NCBI GenBank assembly: GCA_026027325.1
Contig: JAMSLZ010000003.1
Coordinates: 2,728,001 to 2,792,000 of the forward strand
Length of the DNA stretch: 64,000 nt
Origin: Actinomucor elegans
Lineage: Eukaryota; Mucoromycota; Mucoromycetes; Mucorales; Mucoraceae
Direction: 5' to 3'
Under the pieces are notes generated by a model. The model saw only the letters and a list, made by a program, of their open reading frames with translations, ran no database searches and was not told the DNA's origin. The position numbers and the translations under genes were made by a program. Positions 24,322-35,292 of this stretch are shown piece by piece. Position 1 is the first letter of the stretch, and the number at the start of each line of letters is the position of its first letter.

Positions 24322-26053
24322 ATGCAAGCTTCTTTAGAAACGGATAACGAAATACACTTTTGTAGATGGATTGGCTGTTCAGTATCCTTCGATGATCCTG
24401 AGCACCTTTACGTTCATTTAACAAATGATCACGTAGGAAGAAAGTCTACCGGAAATCTTTGTCTCACTTGTCACTGGGAAAAATGCGATGTTACTGTAAT
24501 AAAGAGAGACCATATCACTAGCCATCTTCGAGTCCATGTTCCTTTGAAGCCACACCGCTGTCAGGTAAACAAGTAGCTTTATATAAAAACGCTGCTAACC
24601 AGTTCAAGTAGTTTTGCAGCAAATCATTCAAACGTCCTCAAGATTTAAAGAAACATGAAAAGATTCATAGTGAACAGCATATATCTTCTTTACGATGCCA
24701 CCATAGAGCTTCACATCACCAACCTTTAACTCCACCTACTTCTACTCATCACTCCAGCAGAGATGTATCACCCGTCTTATCAGACCAACATCCTATATCT
24801 CCGCCTACTAGTACTTATTCTGATGATAATTGGATGTATGCTAGTGTATCTCCATCAACTGCCATGTCTGATATATCTTGCTCGACTCACAATGATTTTC
24901 AGAATCCCATAATTTCACAACCTTCGTTAGCTCAAGTGCCACAATCAGCCTTTGTCACACAGCCGATTGAGAATAGCTTTAGCCCTGACCACATTATCCA
25001 TGATTTATTTTTCCCTATGGATTTGGATACCAAGCCAGTTGAATATAACTCAAGTAAGCGTGTTAGGGATCAAAGCAATCAATAACTAACCATCCAATAG
25101 ACATAGCTAATAATCTTGACCAAATCCAAAACTTTTTGGACGCAGGAACTATCACTCAATCGAGTTTCAATTTGAATATCAGTAATGAGCAACAGCTTGC
25201 AGATATGAACGCATGGTTGGCTCGTCTTTCCGATAGTATTGCTACTGGTCAAATGCCCCAGGAACCAGTGATGGACCCAGCTACTTCATTTGCATACAAC
25301 CAGATGTCCAATTTCAATCCCCCTGAGCAAGTAGATTATACTACGCAATATCCTATGGTTGTACCTACCCAGAACAACATGTATCCTACATCATGCGAAG
25401 AAAATGACATGTATGTTCGATCGCAACCTATCTCTCAACCTGTTGTTCCCAGCCAAAATAATTACCTTAATCAGATGCAGTACCCACAGCAATACAGCCA
25501 ACCCAACCTAGGACTTACAGGTCAGCGTCAACATTACACAACCGTACCTAATGTATCCAATCAATACTTCCAGCCTGAACTTCGTACTGCTGTGAACTTT
25601 ACAAATGCAAATAATCCAGACAATGCAAAAGTCGAAAAAGAGGAAACTGTCTCTTACAAACCTACCAAGAGCATCACCCATGATGATAAAAAGAATCTGG
25701 CTACACTCGTTAATACATTCTCGAGTGCTTTGGTAGACAAGAAACCAGCTCAAACCAAGAAAGTGAAAGAAGACGAAGAAAGCCAAAAGAAGGAAAGCAA
25801 AGCGGATGATTTGATTAGAGAGTTAATAACTAGCGATCTTTCCAAACTTTCCTTAAGCGACGACGGGGAAATCAAAAAGACTGTAGCCGATAAATCCGGT
25901 CTATATCCTATGGCAGCATCTGAAAAGGCACCTGTTAACAAACATCTCTTGCTTTTGAAAAAGATACAAGAGTGGGTGAATGAAAACTACCGTAAGGATC
26001 ACCCTCTTTCAACCATAATCGATAGCAGTCATTCATCTGTGTTATGTCAATAA
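24322..26053 (+). CDS. PacC/Rim101 pH-response zinc-finger transcription factor
   Basis: Three exons, 24322-24564, 24612-25053 and 25101-26053; 545 residues. Three C2H2 fingers fill residues 12-105: [10 protein letters not shown]...[28 protein letters not shown] with H-x4-type spacing, and [19 protein letters not shown]. The third finger is almost diagnostic for PacC/Rim101, and an intron splits it directly after the linker PHRCQ. The remainder is Gln/Pro/Ser/Asn-rich, with a Lys/Glu-rich segment near residues 360-420 that may be the region processed or regulated in alkaline signalling. The protein turns on alkaline-expressed genes and represses acid-expressed ones after Rim-pathway cleavage. 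Family assignment is firm; proteolytic control is inferred from the family. Confidence 0.9.
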
Positions 26054-26229
26054 AGCTTTGTACTAATCGTAAAATGCCTTTTTTAAGATGTTTTTCATTC
26101 CATTATCCAGTAAGTGAGAGGACTTTAAAAAAAAAGGAAAATCATGAGCACCGTGTAGTGGAGAAGCGTGAGAGAGAGAGAAAGATGTTTTCATTTTAAA
26201 AGAACCCAGCTGTTTTACCTTTCGTACTC

Positions 26230-26255
26230 TTTTTTTTTTTTTTTTTTTTTTTTTT
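26230..26255. repeat. Poly-T tract
   Basis: A run of about 26 T just upstream of the Fat1-like start codon (26283). It is typical of T-rich fungal promoters and leaders but unusually long. Confidence 0.9.
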
Positions 26256-26282
26256 ACTCTTTTATTATTGATTATTGAAACC

Positions 26283-28953
26283 ATGAATCCTGGTATAAAG
26301 ACTATAATGCACAAAACGAGGCGAGAAACTGACATGAATTGTTTTAGATATTCTCCCTGTAGTTGCCGCTGGTATCGGGGGCTTGCTTGGTACTATGTAC
26401 CTTGACGCCAGATATTTGTTGAGCAAAGACCTTCATCAAATCAGATCGGGAGCTGCAGCTACACTCTAGTATGTTTTCTTGGCATGTTCATTGAAACATA
26501 CAATCTCATTATGTTTCATATAGTCACAAGCTCTGGGAATACCAAGACAAACTTCATTATTACTTCCGATTCAAAGAGAAGGCAAAAGCCAACCCAAACC
26601 GCGTTTTTGTAGTATTTGAAGGCAGAGAGTATACATTTTGTCAAATAGAAAAAGGTAGGTTACACGGAAAAAGGTAGTAATTTTGGATTATTCATATTAA
26701 TCCGACCTAATTTAGCCTCGAACAAATTGGTAAGATTATATACTACATTTACAAGCAAAAATGCGCATTAATAATATCATATAGGCACATTGGCTTCTAG
26801 CACAGAATATTCAGCGTGGAGGTAACAAACATTGATTATATGATCCAATAGACAATTAAATAAGTTGTGATAGACATCGTCTGCATGATGATGCAAAACC
26901 ATCCAACATTCTATATTACCTTGTTGGCTATTAGCAAGATTGGTGCTGTTCCTTCATTAATCAATACGAATTTAGCAGATAACTCCCTGTTACATTGTAT
27001 CAAGATTGCCAATACTAAGCTTTTCTTGTTTGATCCAATCTATGAATCTCAAGTCGCCTCTATTTTACAAGCTTGTCAGGAACTCAAGGTTGTATTAGTT
27101 TCCTATGGTGAAGCTACCCAAGAAGCCGAATTGCCTGCTTTGACCTTTGCTCCCACGCTTACTCCTAGTGTGCTCTCTCGTTTCTCAGAGGAGGATACAA
27201 GTGAAGATTATCTCAAGGGCGTGGTTGCCTCTGACGCTGCATATCTCATCTACACTAGGCAAGTATTACAATAAGCTACAACTCGTGTACATGGGATTGA
27301 CCAGTCTTTCTTTTTTTTTTCTTTTTTTTTCTTAGTGGAACTACAGGCTTGCCAAAGGTAAGAATAATTGATAATTCTGCGCATTTGAGCTTATGTATAT
27401 TTCTACTTTAGGCTGCCATCGGCCAACACGCTCGCGTCAATTGTAAGTAGACAGCAGTATTATGATTACTCAATATTTACCATCCTTTGAATGATTCAGT
27501 TGGCATGGTCATGTATTCTAATACAGCTGGTATTCAAAAGGATGAAAGAGTGTACTGCGTTTTACCCTTGTATCATAGTTCTGGAAGTAAAGTATTTTGA
27601 ATTGCATTACCAACATAAGAAATTAATTAAATATTCTTGTCTTAGTGATTGTTTCCTCTTCAGTTACCTTGTTTGCTGGTGGTACGATTGTCTTGGGCCG
27701 CAAGTTCTCGGCAAGCCGCTTCTGGAATGATTGTGTGGATTATAAAGTGGATATCTTTACTGTAAGTAGCACGCCTATACACAAGATAGTATTATTATCA
27801 TCTAACAGGAACACGATAGTATATTGGTGAATTCTGTAGATACTTGTTGAGTCAACCTCATCATCCTCAGGAACGAAACCATAAAGTCAGAATGGTGTAT
27901 GGTAATGGTATGAGACCAGATGTTTGGAACAAATTCCGAGACCGATTCAATATTCCAAAGATCTGTGAGTTCTATGCGGCAACAGAAGGTAATTAAGCAT
28001 CTAGTTACCCGAGGTTCGGTATTCCTAACATGATTGTATTACAGCTCCTACTAGTTTATTTAACGTGAATACTGGTGAACTCGGTGCTGGTGCTGTTGGT
28101 CTTCGTGGAAGCCTTTTCCGTTTGATTCGTTCTGAAGTTCAACTGATCAAGATTGATCCTATTACTGAGGAGCCTTTGAGAGATAAGAACGGTTTCTGTG
28201 TTAAGGTAAAAAAAAACTGGAATTTAAAAATCGTTTAATTAAACCCTGCAGCAGACTAAATTAATTAACATAGAGCCCATTTGAAGAGCAGGGTGAATTG
28301 ATTGTTCGTATCGATGATGATGGGCCAGTTCGATTTGATGGTTACTACAAGAATCAGGGCGCTACAAAGAAAAAAATAATTACTAATGTATTCGCAAAAG
28401 GCGATGCGTAAGTAGACATATTGCGCTACAAGCCTGCTCTCTTACCTAACATGTATATACTCTTAGTTATTTCCGCAGTGGTGATTTGTTAAAGTTGGAT
28501 AAAGATGGTTTCTTTTACTTTGGCGATCGTGTGGGCGATACTTTCCGTTGGAAATCGGAAAACGTAGCTACAACCGAAGTCGCTCAAGTTTTAGGCGTAT
28601 ATCCTGGTGTTGGTGAAGCCAATGTGTATGGTGCTTTGGTTCCCAATCATGACGGTCGTGCTGGTATGGCTGCTATTGTTGTGAAAGAAGGATCATCCAT
28701 TGACTTCAGCGATTTGTATCAATATCTTCGTAAAAAGTTACCCAAGTATGCTATTCCTGTCTTTATTCGCTTTGTTCCAGCTATGGAAATCACTGGTACT
28801 TTTAAGCAGCAAAAGGTTGAGTTCCGTAATCAAGGTATTGATCTTACCAAAATCCCAGAGACCGATCCTGTCTTTTACCTCAAGGGCGATACATATGTCC
28901 CTTTCACTTTGGAAGAGTTTGCCAAGATCGATGTTGGTAAAGTAAAGTTATAA
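26283..28953 (+). CDS. FAT1: Very-long-chain acyl-CoA synthetase / fatty-acid transporter (Fat1/FATP family)
   Basis: Fourteen exons (26283-26292, 26348-26468, 26524-26654, 26716-26729, 26785-26821, 26865-27258, 27336-27357, 27412-27442, 27500-27586, 27646-27761, 27820-27988, 28045-28205, 28274-28407, 28467-28953) join in phase to 637 residues, a normal FATP length. The AMP-binding motif YTSGTTGLPKAA is split by an intron with a GC donor (ACTAG|GCAAGT). The FATP block GDTFRWKSENVATTEV and YFRSGDLL are present. An N-terminal hydrophobic segment (ILPVVAAGIGGLLGTMYL) anchors it in membrane. The enzyme couples fatty-acid uptake to CoA activation at the plasma membrane, ER or peroxisome. The first exon codes only three and a third residues, and its assignment is less sure than the rest. 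Confidence 0.9.
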
Positions 28954-29241
28954 GTGTGTAATGCCTTGGTGTACAATGCGCTACCATGTTATCTTTTTTA
29001 TCTATAAGCACCAATTTAGACTACAAGTTATAATAAATGCGTTTCTTTTTCAAACATCCAATATTATATAATAGAGAATAGTCGTTTTTGAGCATGTCAT
29101 ACTTTTACTATATACAGCAATCTCAAATGCAATCAAACGCCCCGAAATTGAGTATATGACGTATAGTCTAAAAAAAACAATGAGCATAATATACATATTG
29201 TGTTTGAGTTGAACAGAATTTCTAACAAATAGAGTGGTTTA

Positions 29242-29300
29242 TTTTGAATATCATGCAATCTTTTGATGTGACATTTGGCCAAGATCGGTTGTCAGATCAA
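29242..29300 (+). repeat. Dispersed GATGYGACATT element, copy
   Basis: TTTGAATATCATGCAATCTT then TTGATGTGACATTTGGCCAA and GATCGG follow both the upstream TTTGAATATG box and the core of the family. Confidence 0.6.
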
Positions 29301-29428
29301 AAGATAGCTAGACACTGTCATATGAAATATCTATAATTTTACACTTACCATTGATGGTTTAATATGCTTACTACTTTTGATAAATAAATATTGTAATAAA
29401 TTCAGTAGTTAACTCTACACATGCACTA

Positions 29429-29480
29429 TTAATTAGATGTGACATTTAACTGGGGTCTAGCAAGCGATCTATAGATCTAT
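29429..29480 (+). repeat. Dispersed GATGYGACATT element, copy
   Basis: TTAATTAGATGTGACATTTA, then ACTGGGGTCTAG and the tail GCGATCTATAGATCT. It lies 168 bp after the previous copy in the same orientation. Confidence 0.6.
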
Positions 29481-29590
29481 TTTATACATAATTTGAAGGT
29501 AAGTTTTAGTCATTGTAGTATTTCCATAGTATTTCGATGAAATAATGGTGGTTTTAGTACGTAGTCATCCATTATGAACATGTACAAATC

Positions 29591-29625
29591 TTCATATGTT
29601 ATTTTGAAACAGAATTGGTCAAGGA
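29591..29625 (+). repeat. Dispersed GATGYGACATT element, degenerate third copy
   Basis: CATATGTTATTTTGAAACAG then AATTGGTCAAGGAG aligns with the 51.6-kb copy (CCAGAATTGGTCGAAGAA). It continues the spacing of about 160 bp. Confidence 0.4.
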
Positions 29626-30081
29626 GTTATAAGAAGTTAAAAGTGGCCCAATATCACAAAAAAAATGGGGTATTTCCAAATTTTTAGAGATTTTATCTTT
29701 TGTAAAGCGTGAAAATGACCAATTCTTTAGTATATGTAAATAAGTTTATATTTGAAAGTATGTATTTAATCATTTACTAATTTTTTTTTTTACTGATTTC
29801 GGTTCAATGTACCATTTGATTAACACAATATGTTTAGAATGAACTGCTGCATCTATTGATATCTATTTGACTGCAATACATTTCTTTTTTTTTAGCCGTT
29901 CCTTTTATATTGGTCAATTCATAACCTTTAAAATTCAAATTGCTATGTTTGGTTCTACATAAGCGAGCATATTGGATCAACTAGCACTAAACAAATAATC
30001 GGTTCACTATTACAAACTTTTAATAAAATGAAATCACTATGTATATGATAGTCATATAGCTGCTTATAACAATTTAAGATA

Positions 30082-31826
30082 TTAACCACCCAGAAGACAC
30101 CATCTTTTCGTTGGGTGGTTTTCTAGATATAAATGTCTACAAAATGTTTAATATATTTTGCAGTATAACTCATTTTATTTACATACCTTTGGCTTTTTAG
30201 ACGAACTTGACATGTATCCAACACCCTAGGTTGTTTGAAGTTAACATAGTGTACTTTTTTGGGGGCTACTAATGCAATTACCATATCTTCTGTAACGTGC
30301 CCATACCAAAACTCTATCCCTATTAAATAAAAAGCGGCATAAACACAGTGTTAAATTTTCAAGGTATACAAAGTTACAGTACTTCTATTGTTGTTTTTTG
30401 TCTTTTGAGATCGAAGCGCTATAGTTCCAACTGACTTTTTATCATACATATTCAATAATGGTGATTCTATATTGAAACTCGTTAAAAAGGGGTATTGTAA
30501 ACTCAATTTTACATGCCCATTACCTAGAAAATCTTTGTCCAGTGCATCAACAACAGCGGTTTGGATATCGTCTTCCTTCAACAGTCTTTCAACACATTTA
30601 TAAGTAAACATTGTTCGCATGATCTGCTCTCCTGTGCCTTTTTAATCGTGTCTTAGTAGCTCACTCTATTTCCTCACAAGCCAGATATCCTCCTAATACC
30701 TGTAGTACTACATGCGACGCCAGGATCATCACCCCTTTCATTCTGTGCCCAACAGCCACTACCATACATGGCAGCCTAGATATTTGCGATTAGAACTTTT
30801 GTTATTTCTTTGCTCAATTGGGAAGATTACCTCACCCACACGCCCTGGAGCCTTTAATGAAATACCACCACTACTCACACCAGCAGCTATATTGCCGTTT
30901 CCATCAATACAAATAGCGCCCACGGTATCGTGACCCAAGTCTGTGCTTTGCGCTGTCTGTGCATCCACAAGCATTTGTAAATGTTTCAAATATGTTTGAT
31001 GTGCCTGGGCTTTTATGACTCGTGTTAGTTGTATAAGCTATACCTTGTAATTTTGAATCAAAATTACATACTCTCAATTAAAGCTTCATCTTCAACAATA
31101 GAATATCCACGAGCTTTTGTCCATTGCTTTGCCCCTTCTCCAGTAAGAAGCCTTTTTTTTATATTTGCACACAAGAGTGAGTAACTTGTAACTATATTTC
31201 CAAAGAAGAAAAAAAATACGTACATGGGTGGAATCCTACCAAGTGCTAATAAACCTTTCTCGGCTTCTATTACCATTTGAAATGCAGTACCAATTGGATT
31301 CTTTATACCACTGACAGCGCCTACAGCGCCAAAAGAACCGTCTTTGCCTGACATGAGACTTGCATCGCACTCTACTGTGCCTGTTAGAGTCAAATTGGAC
31401 CCATAGCCTGCATTTGTCACTGGATCGTTCTATATAGAATTTTTTTTTTTTTGCTTAGTTATTCTGTTTTTTAACATTATTTATGCAAGTCCAACGTTAC
31501 CTCTAGATGTTTTATTGCCTCAGCTACAGCTTCCACCGCTGAACCTTTCATCTCTTTCAATATTTTCATGCCATTTTGACAGGCTCTATTTATGAAAAAA
31601 AAAAAAGAAGTAAGACTTTGGTCGCGTGTATTCAAAATTAAACGATTATGATTTACTTTGAACAAGCTGATCGGTACTTTGCTTCTTTCGATCTCGATAA
31701 ATGACCTTTTCAAAATTAAGAATCAAGTGACTCTGGAGTTCGTTTTACTCGAGAAAAAGCTTCTTTTTCTTTTTTTCTTTTTTTACCTGCGCCAACATGA
31801 ACTGCGATAAAAACTGGTTCTAACAT
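30082..31826 (-). CDS. Taspase1-like threonine aspartase (Ntn hydrolase, asparaginase-2 family)
   Basis: Exons: 31826-31787, 31705-31657, 31585-31501, 31429-31224, 31151-31072, 31009-30831, 30775-30700, 30631-30524, 30466-30378, then 30311 onward. The start [41 protein letters not shown] and GRIPPM are shared with Taspase1. The catalytic threonine is in GHDTVGA, where self-cleavage would expose it. [13 protein letters not shown] and YGSGCWAQN match Taspase1 closely, and the tail [12 protein letters not shown] corresponds to its last strands. Taspase1 cuts proteins after aspartate in animals; targets here are unknown. The 3' end is unsure: either stop 30124-30126 or, after a 50-nt intron with a GTATGT donor, stop 30082. 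The exon 8-9 intron is 57 nt, in frame and stop-free. Confidence 0.85.
30084..30122. other. Hairpin at the 3' end of the Taspase1-like gene
   Basis: AACCACCCA and TGGGTGGTT form a perfect 9-bp stem, extended inside by AAGA/TCTT pairs around a short loop. It lies directly past the stop at 30124 or within the last exon, depending on splicing. It could affect mRNA 3' processing or be chance. Confidence 0.5.
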
Positions 31827-32436
31827 ATCTTTAGGCAGATTGATAGCAAAAATGTGAAAAGCATACAGTCGGAGATAGAACAGTGGGCCAACAAGAGATG
31901 TTGTGGCTTATGTAATGAGATGTTTTAAGGCTTCCCGGAGCGCCGGGATCAACCACGAAAAAATTCCATGATACTGAAATCTTTTTTTTTTTTTCTTCTG
32001 GACCCTGCCTCGAACAAAGCTATTTCTATAGTGATTATATGGCGCCTTTTTGTTTGATCCGATAAGGTTTCAGACTGATCAATTGCCAAGAAACTTTTTT
32101 TTTTTCGAATGGGAATATAATGCTTGATTATGGTTTTGATTTACGTGAAACAAAAACTTTAGTCGCTGTCTAATGAGGCATAGATCTTTTTTCTATAAAT
32201 AATGTATAATAATAAGATTATAGATAGGTAGTTTTATTACAGAGAGAGAGAAAGAGAGAGTAATGTTTTAAAAAGTACAGAAAAGATGTATAAAATAAGA
32301 TTAAAAAGTAATGGATAATGAAGTATACGATAAACTAGATTAGTTTTCGTGTCTTTAAGAAAAAAGTTATAATAGTAGGGTGAATGATGTTTTGTTATTG
32401 TCTATTGTTGCGAGTGCATTCGAGTGTTCTTTTTTT
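31827..32436. other. Promoter of the Taspase1-like gene and 3' flank of the quinone reductase
   Basis: 610 bp between a minus-strand start and a minus-strand stop. An inverted repeat TCCCGG-AGCG-CCGGGA sits at 31933-31948, about 107 bp upstream of the Taspase-like ATG. A GA-rich run is at 32240-32260. No ORF of note. Confidence 0.5.
31933..31948. promoter_or_regulatory. GC-rich inverted repeat (CGG/CCG type)
   Basis: TCCCGGAGCGCCGGGA is a perfect 6-bp inverted repeat with a 4-base centre in AT-rich surroundings. Inverted CGG triplets are the usual target of fungal Zn2Cys6 factors, so an operator role for the gene starting at 31826 is possible. Confidence 0.3.
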
Positions 32437-33430
32437 TTACATACAGAAACATTTAGAATCCTTGTCTTCTCTTTTGGAAGCAGATCTAGGCTTGGCAGCT
32501 GCAGTAGTGGTAGGAGCAGGCTTCTTTTCCTCAACTACAGGCTTGGGTGCTTCCTTGACTGGAGCGGCTGTCACTTTAGGCTCCTCTTGTGTTGCAGCAG
32601 TATTGTTTTCAATTACATCATCTTCCTTCTTATCTTCAATTGAAAGTGCAGCACCACGGTGGAAGGTGTTTAAAAGCTTTGCAAAGTTCTCACCTTGAGT
32701 TCTAGCAATTTCCAATTCTTTTTGAGAGGGTTCGCGAGATCCATCACCATTAGCTAATAAAAAAAAAATAAGTAACAATGCTAGATAATAGCAAGCACAT
32801 GTAATACTTTACCAACAGTACCAGCACCATAAGGAGAACCACCAACCACTTCAGAATTATCAAAGAGGTTACTGTTAGCGAAACCCAAAGGAACATAGTT
32901 GAGGCCATGGTGAGCAAAGTAAGTCAACAAAGTATAGGCTGTGGTTTCTTGACCACCATGTTGAGAGGCAGTAGAGAAGAAAGTACCAACAAACTTTCCA
33001 GATAAAGCGCCAGTAGCCCAAAGACTACCAGTAGCGTCCAAGAAAGATTTGATTTGAGCAGGCATGGAACCGAAACGAGTAGGAACGCCTATAATAAACG
33101 TGTTAATAACAAGCGCTGACAACTGCCATACTATGTTTGTTATTTACCAAACAAGAACGCATCAGCTTTGGTGAGATCATCTACTGTAATGATAGGAAGA
33201 TCAGGCTTAGGAGGAGCATGCATTTTTGTGAGGATCTCTTCAGACAAAGTTTCGGGGACCTATAGATCGATCTTTTTTGTTAGTATAATTACTATGATAC
33301 ACGCAAGTATATATTTTACCTGGAAGAGTTTAACGGTGACACCCTCAGATTCGAGACCCTTTTGAACATCCTTGGCTACCTTGTAGATATGATGGTAGAG
33401 AGAGTAGATGATAATGTAAACGGTAGGCAT
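32437..33430 (-). CDS. WrbA-type NAD(P)H:quinone oxidoreductase with a CaaX-like tail
   Basis: Four exons: 33430-33320, 33259-33148, 33088-32813, 32753-32437; 271 residues. Residues 1-195 form the flavodoxin-like WrbA/Pst2 domain: [13 protein letters not shown] (FMN phosphate loop), [33 protein letters not shown] and YVPLGFAN. Such enzymes reduce quinones by two electrons with FMN and limit oxidative damage. The extra C-terminal 75 residues are rich in Ala, Pro, Lys and Glu and end CFCM, a fitting CaaX box, so the protein is probably prenylated and membrane-bound. It is divergently transcribed from the intronless paralogue at 34120. Confidence 0.92.
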
Positions 33431-34119
33431 TTTGATATTGTAAAGTCGATGAAAGAATGAAAGAAGAAGAAGTGAGAGATGAGAACAAGAAAGATCGTAT
33501 TTACCTTTGCCATAATTTTGAAACGCAGAAGTGAATTAGAAATCATCTTTGGTGGTTAAACTGTGGAGTCATCTTGATTGGATAAGGCTTGATATTCGCT
33601 GTAAGCAAATTATAAATTCCTTACTAAATTACTTATCAATCGTTTAGTTGCACTCGGCCTCTGTACATATTAGTAAACAAAGAATGAGGTAGAAACAATA
33701 TAACAGGATGTAAGATCCATCAATTGATCCTTTATATTTGAATAGACCTTTCAAGGAAAAAAGTATACTTTTGTCAATGAGATACGATTACTGTTGTTTT
33801 GAACCAGGGATTTGCTTTACGCGTTATGCTTGCACGGATGGCGTACAGCTGAAACCTTAAAAGGAAATAGTAAGCCATCAGTCAGCTCTTAATAATAATC
33901 CATTTTAGCAGTCGCATTAATAATGCCGCGAATTACCGGCGTTTAGATTTCAAATCATGACAAAATCATCGCTAATCAAAAAAAAAGATAGATGTATCAC
34001 TCTACATTTATGGGATCCGATTTGGGGTTTCAAATCTAATATAAATACCAACTATTGTTCTCGTCCAATCCTTTTTCTCCAGTTCATCACAACTAAATTT
34101 CATAACACACAACTTCAAA
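33431..34119. promoter_or_regulatory. Divergent promoter region between two quinone reductase paralogues
   Basis: 689 bp separate two starts facing away from each other. Both genes code the same enzyme type, so shared regulation is possible. CCAAT-like boxes (GATTGGAT near 33577) and pyrimidine-rich leaders near both ATGs are visible. Specific stress elements were not recognised. Confidence 0.4.
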
Positions 34120-34734
34120 ATGGCTGCCAAGGTTTATATTATCATCTACTCTCTCTACCACCACATCTACACTCTTGCTCAAGAAGTCCAAAAGGGTCTT
34201 GTTGCTGCTGGTGTTGACGCCAAGATCTTCCAAGTCCCCGAGACTCTCTCTGATGAAATCTTGACCAAGATGCACGCTCCTGCTAAGCCTGATGTCCCCG
34301 TTATCACTGTCAACGACTTGACTGAAGCTGATGGTTTCTTGTTCGGTATCCCTACTCGTTTCGGTACCATGCCCGCTCAAATCAAGTCTTTCTTGGATTC
34401 CACTGGTGGTCTCTGGGCCTCCGGTGCTCTTGCTGGTAAGTTTGCCGGTACTTTCTTCTCCACTGCCTCTCAACACGGTGGTCAAGAAACCACTGCTTTC
34501 ACTACCGTCACCTACTTTGCTCATCACGGTATGGTCTATGTCCCTCTTGGTTTCGCCAACCCTCATCTTTTCGATAACTCTGAAGTTGTTGGTGGTTCTG
34601 CTTATGGTGCTGGTACTGTTGCCAATGGTGATGGTAGCAGACAAGTCTCTCAAAAGGAACTCGAGATTGCCCATACTCAAGGTGAAAACTTTGGTAAGAT
34701 CATCTCCACTTACGTCAAGGGTAAGACCGCTTAA
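34120..34734 (+). CDS. WrbA-type NAD(P)H:quinone oxidoreductase, intronless paralogue
   Basis: A single uninterrupted frame of 204 residues beginning [17 protein letters not shown] and sharing nearly every flavodoxin block with the neighbour at 32437-33430: [53 protein letters not shown]. It ends VKGKTA without the CaaX tail, so it should be soluble. Codon use is strongly biased toward C-ending and AAG codons, unlike the rest of the window, pointing to high expression. In a region where almost all genes have introns, none interrupts this frame, which may mean an origin by retroposition or loss of introns after duplication. Confidence 0.95.
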   Translation: MAAKVYIIIYSLYHHIYTLAQEVQKGLVAAGVDAKIFQVPETLSDEILTKMHAPAKPDVPVITVNDLTEADGFLFGIPTRFGTMPAQIKSFLDSTGGLWASGALAGKFAGTFFSTASQHGGQETTAFTTVTYFAHHGMVYVPLGFANPHLFDNSEVVGGSAYGAGTVANGDGSRQVSQKELEIAHTQGENFGKIISTYVKGKTA

Positions 34735-35249
34735 ATACTCGCAACATCTATATCATTATCACGGTTATAAAATTATAAATTAAATAAACACTGTGGATCA
34801 CTTGTATTATATTGAAAATAAGAAAAACATTGGGTTGCCGGATCTGGATCTATATTGTTGAAAAGGGAAATGGTCGATGAATGATATACGGTATGTTCTA
34901 TCTGCTTTATGCATATATATCAAGGTTTGTTTGGAAATGCAAGTGACACGCTTAATAATGGGGGGAAATTAAGCGTTGGGGAAATGTTTTTGGGAACAAC
35001 CTTGCAATCTTTTCGCGTTTTATTTGATGTAAAAATTGGATGCTAGATTCTTCTCATTTGCACGCGACTCTCTACAGTTATATTACGTTGAGCTACATTT
35101 TTTCCGCGTATGAATGGTCATAGACTGTTTTATATGCATGCTACAGAGAAATTTAGGTTCAATGTATATCATTATTGATATGGGGGGGGGGGAGGAGAAT
35201 AATATGCTTAATGAAAATTCTTGTGAATCTTATCGAAGCAGTAGCACAA

Positions 35250-35292
35250 TTTGAACATTGTACTAATTAAATGTGACATTAGATCGATGACA
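35250..35292 (+). repeat. Dispersed GATGYGACATT element, copy
   Basis: TTTGAACATTGTACTAATTA then AATGTGACATTAGATCGATG. A degenerate partner (GGATGTTAAACTAAGAGCAG) follows about 175 bp later near 35446. Confidence 0.55.

Larger units (their letters stand above)
28954..30081. other. Gene-poor gap with an array of dispersed motif copies
   Basis: AT-rich, without ORFs of note. It carries three same-orientation copies of the dispersed motif, at about 29242, 29429 and 29591, spaced 160-170 bp. Confidence 0.6.

Noticed and set aside
31064..31420. Single 118-codon ORF taken as a whole exon of the Taspase1-like gene
   Set aside because: It reads through an intron (31152-31223) that inserts a hydrophobic stretch foreign to the family; splicing restores [15 protein letters not shown].
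34093..34680. 195-codon minus-strand ORF
   Set aside because: It is antisense to the intronless quinone reductase and arises from its biased codon use; it has no start context or family match.
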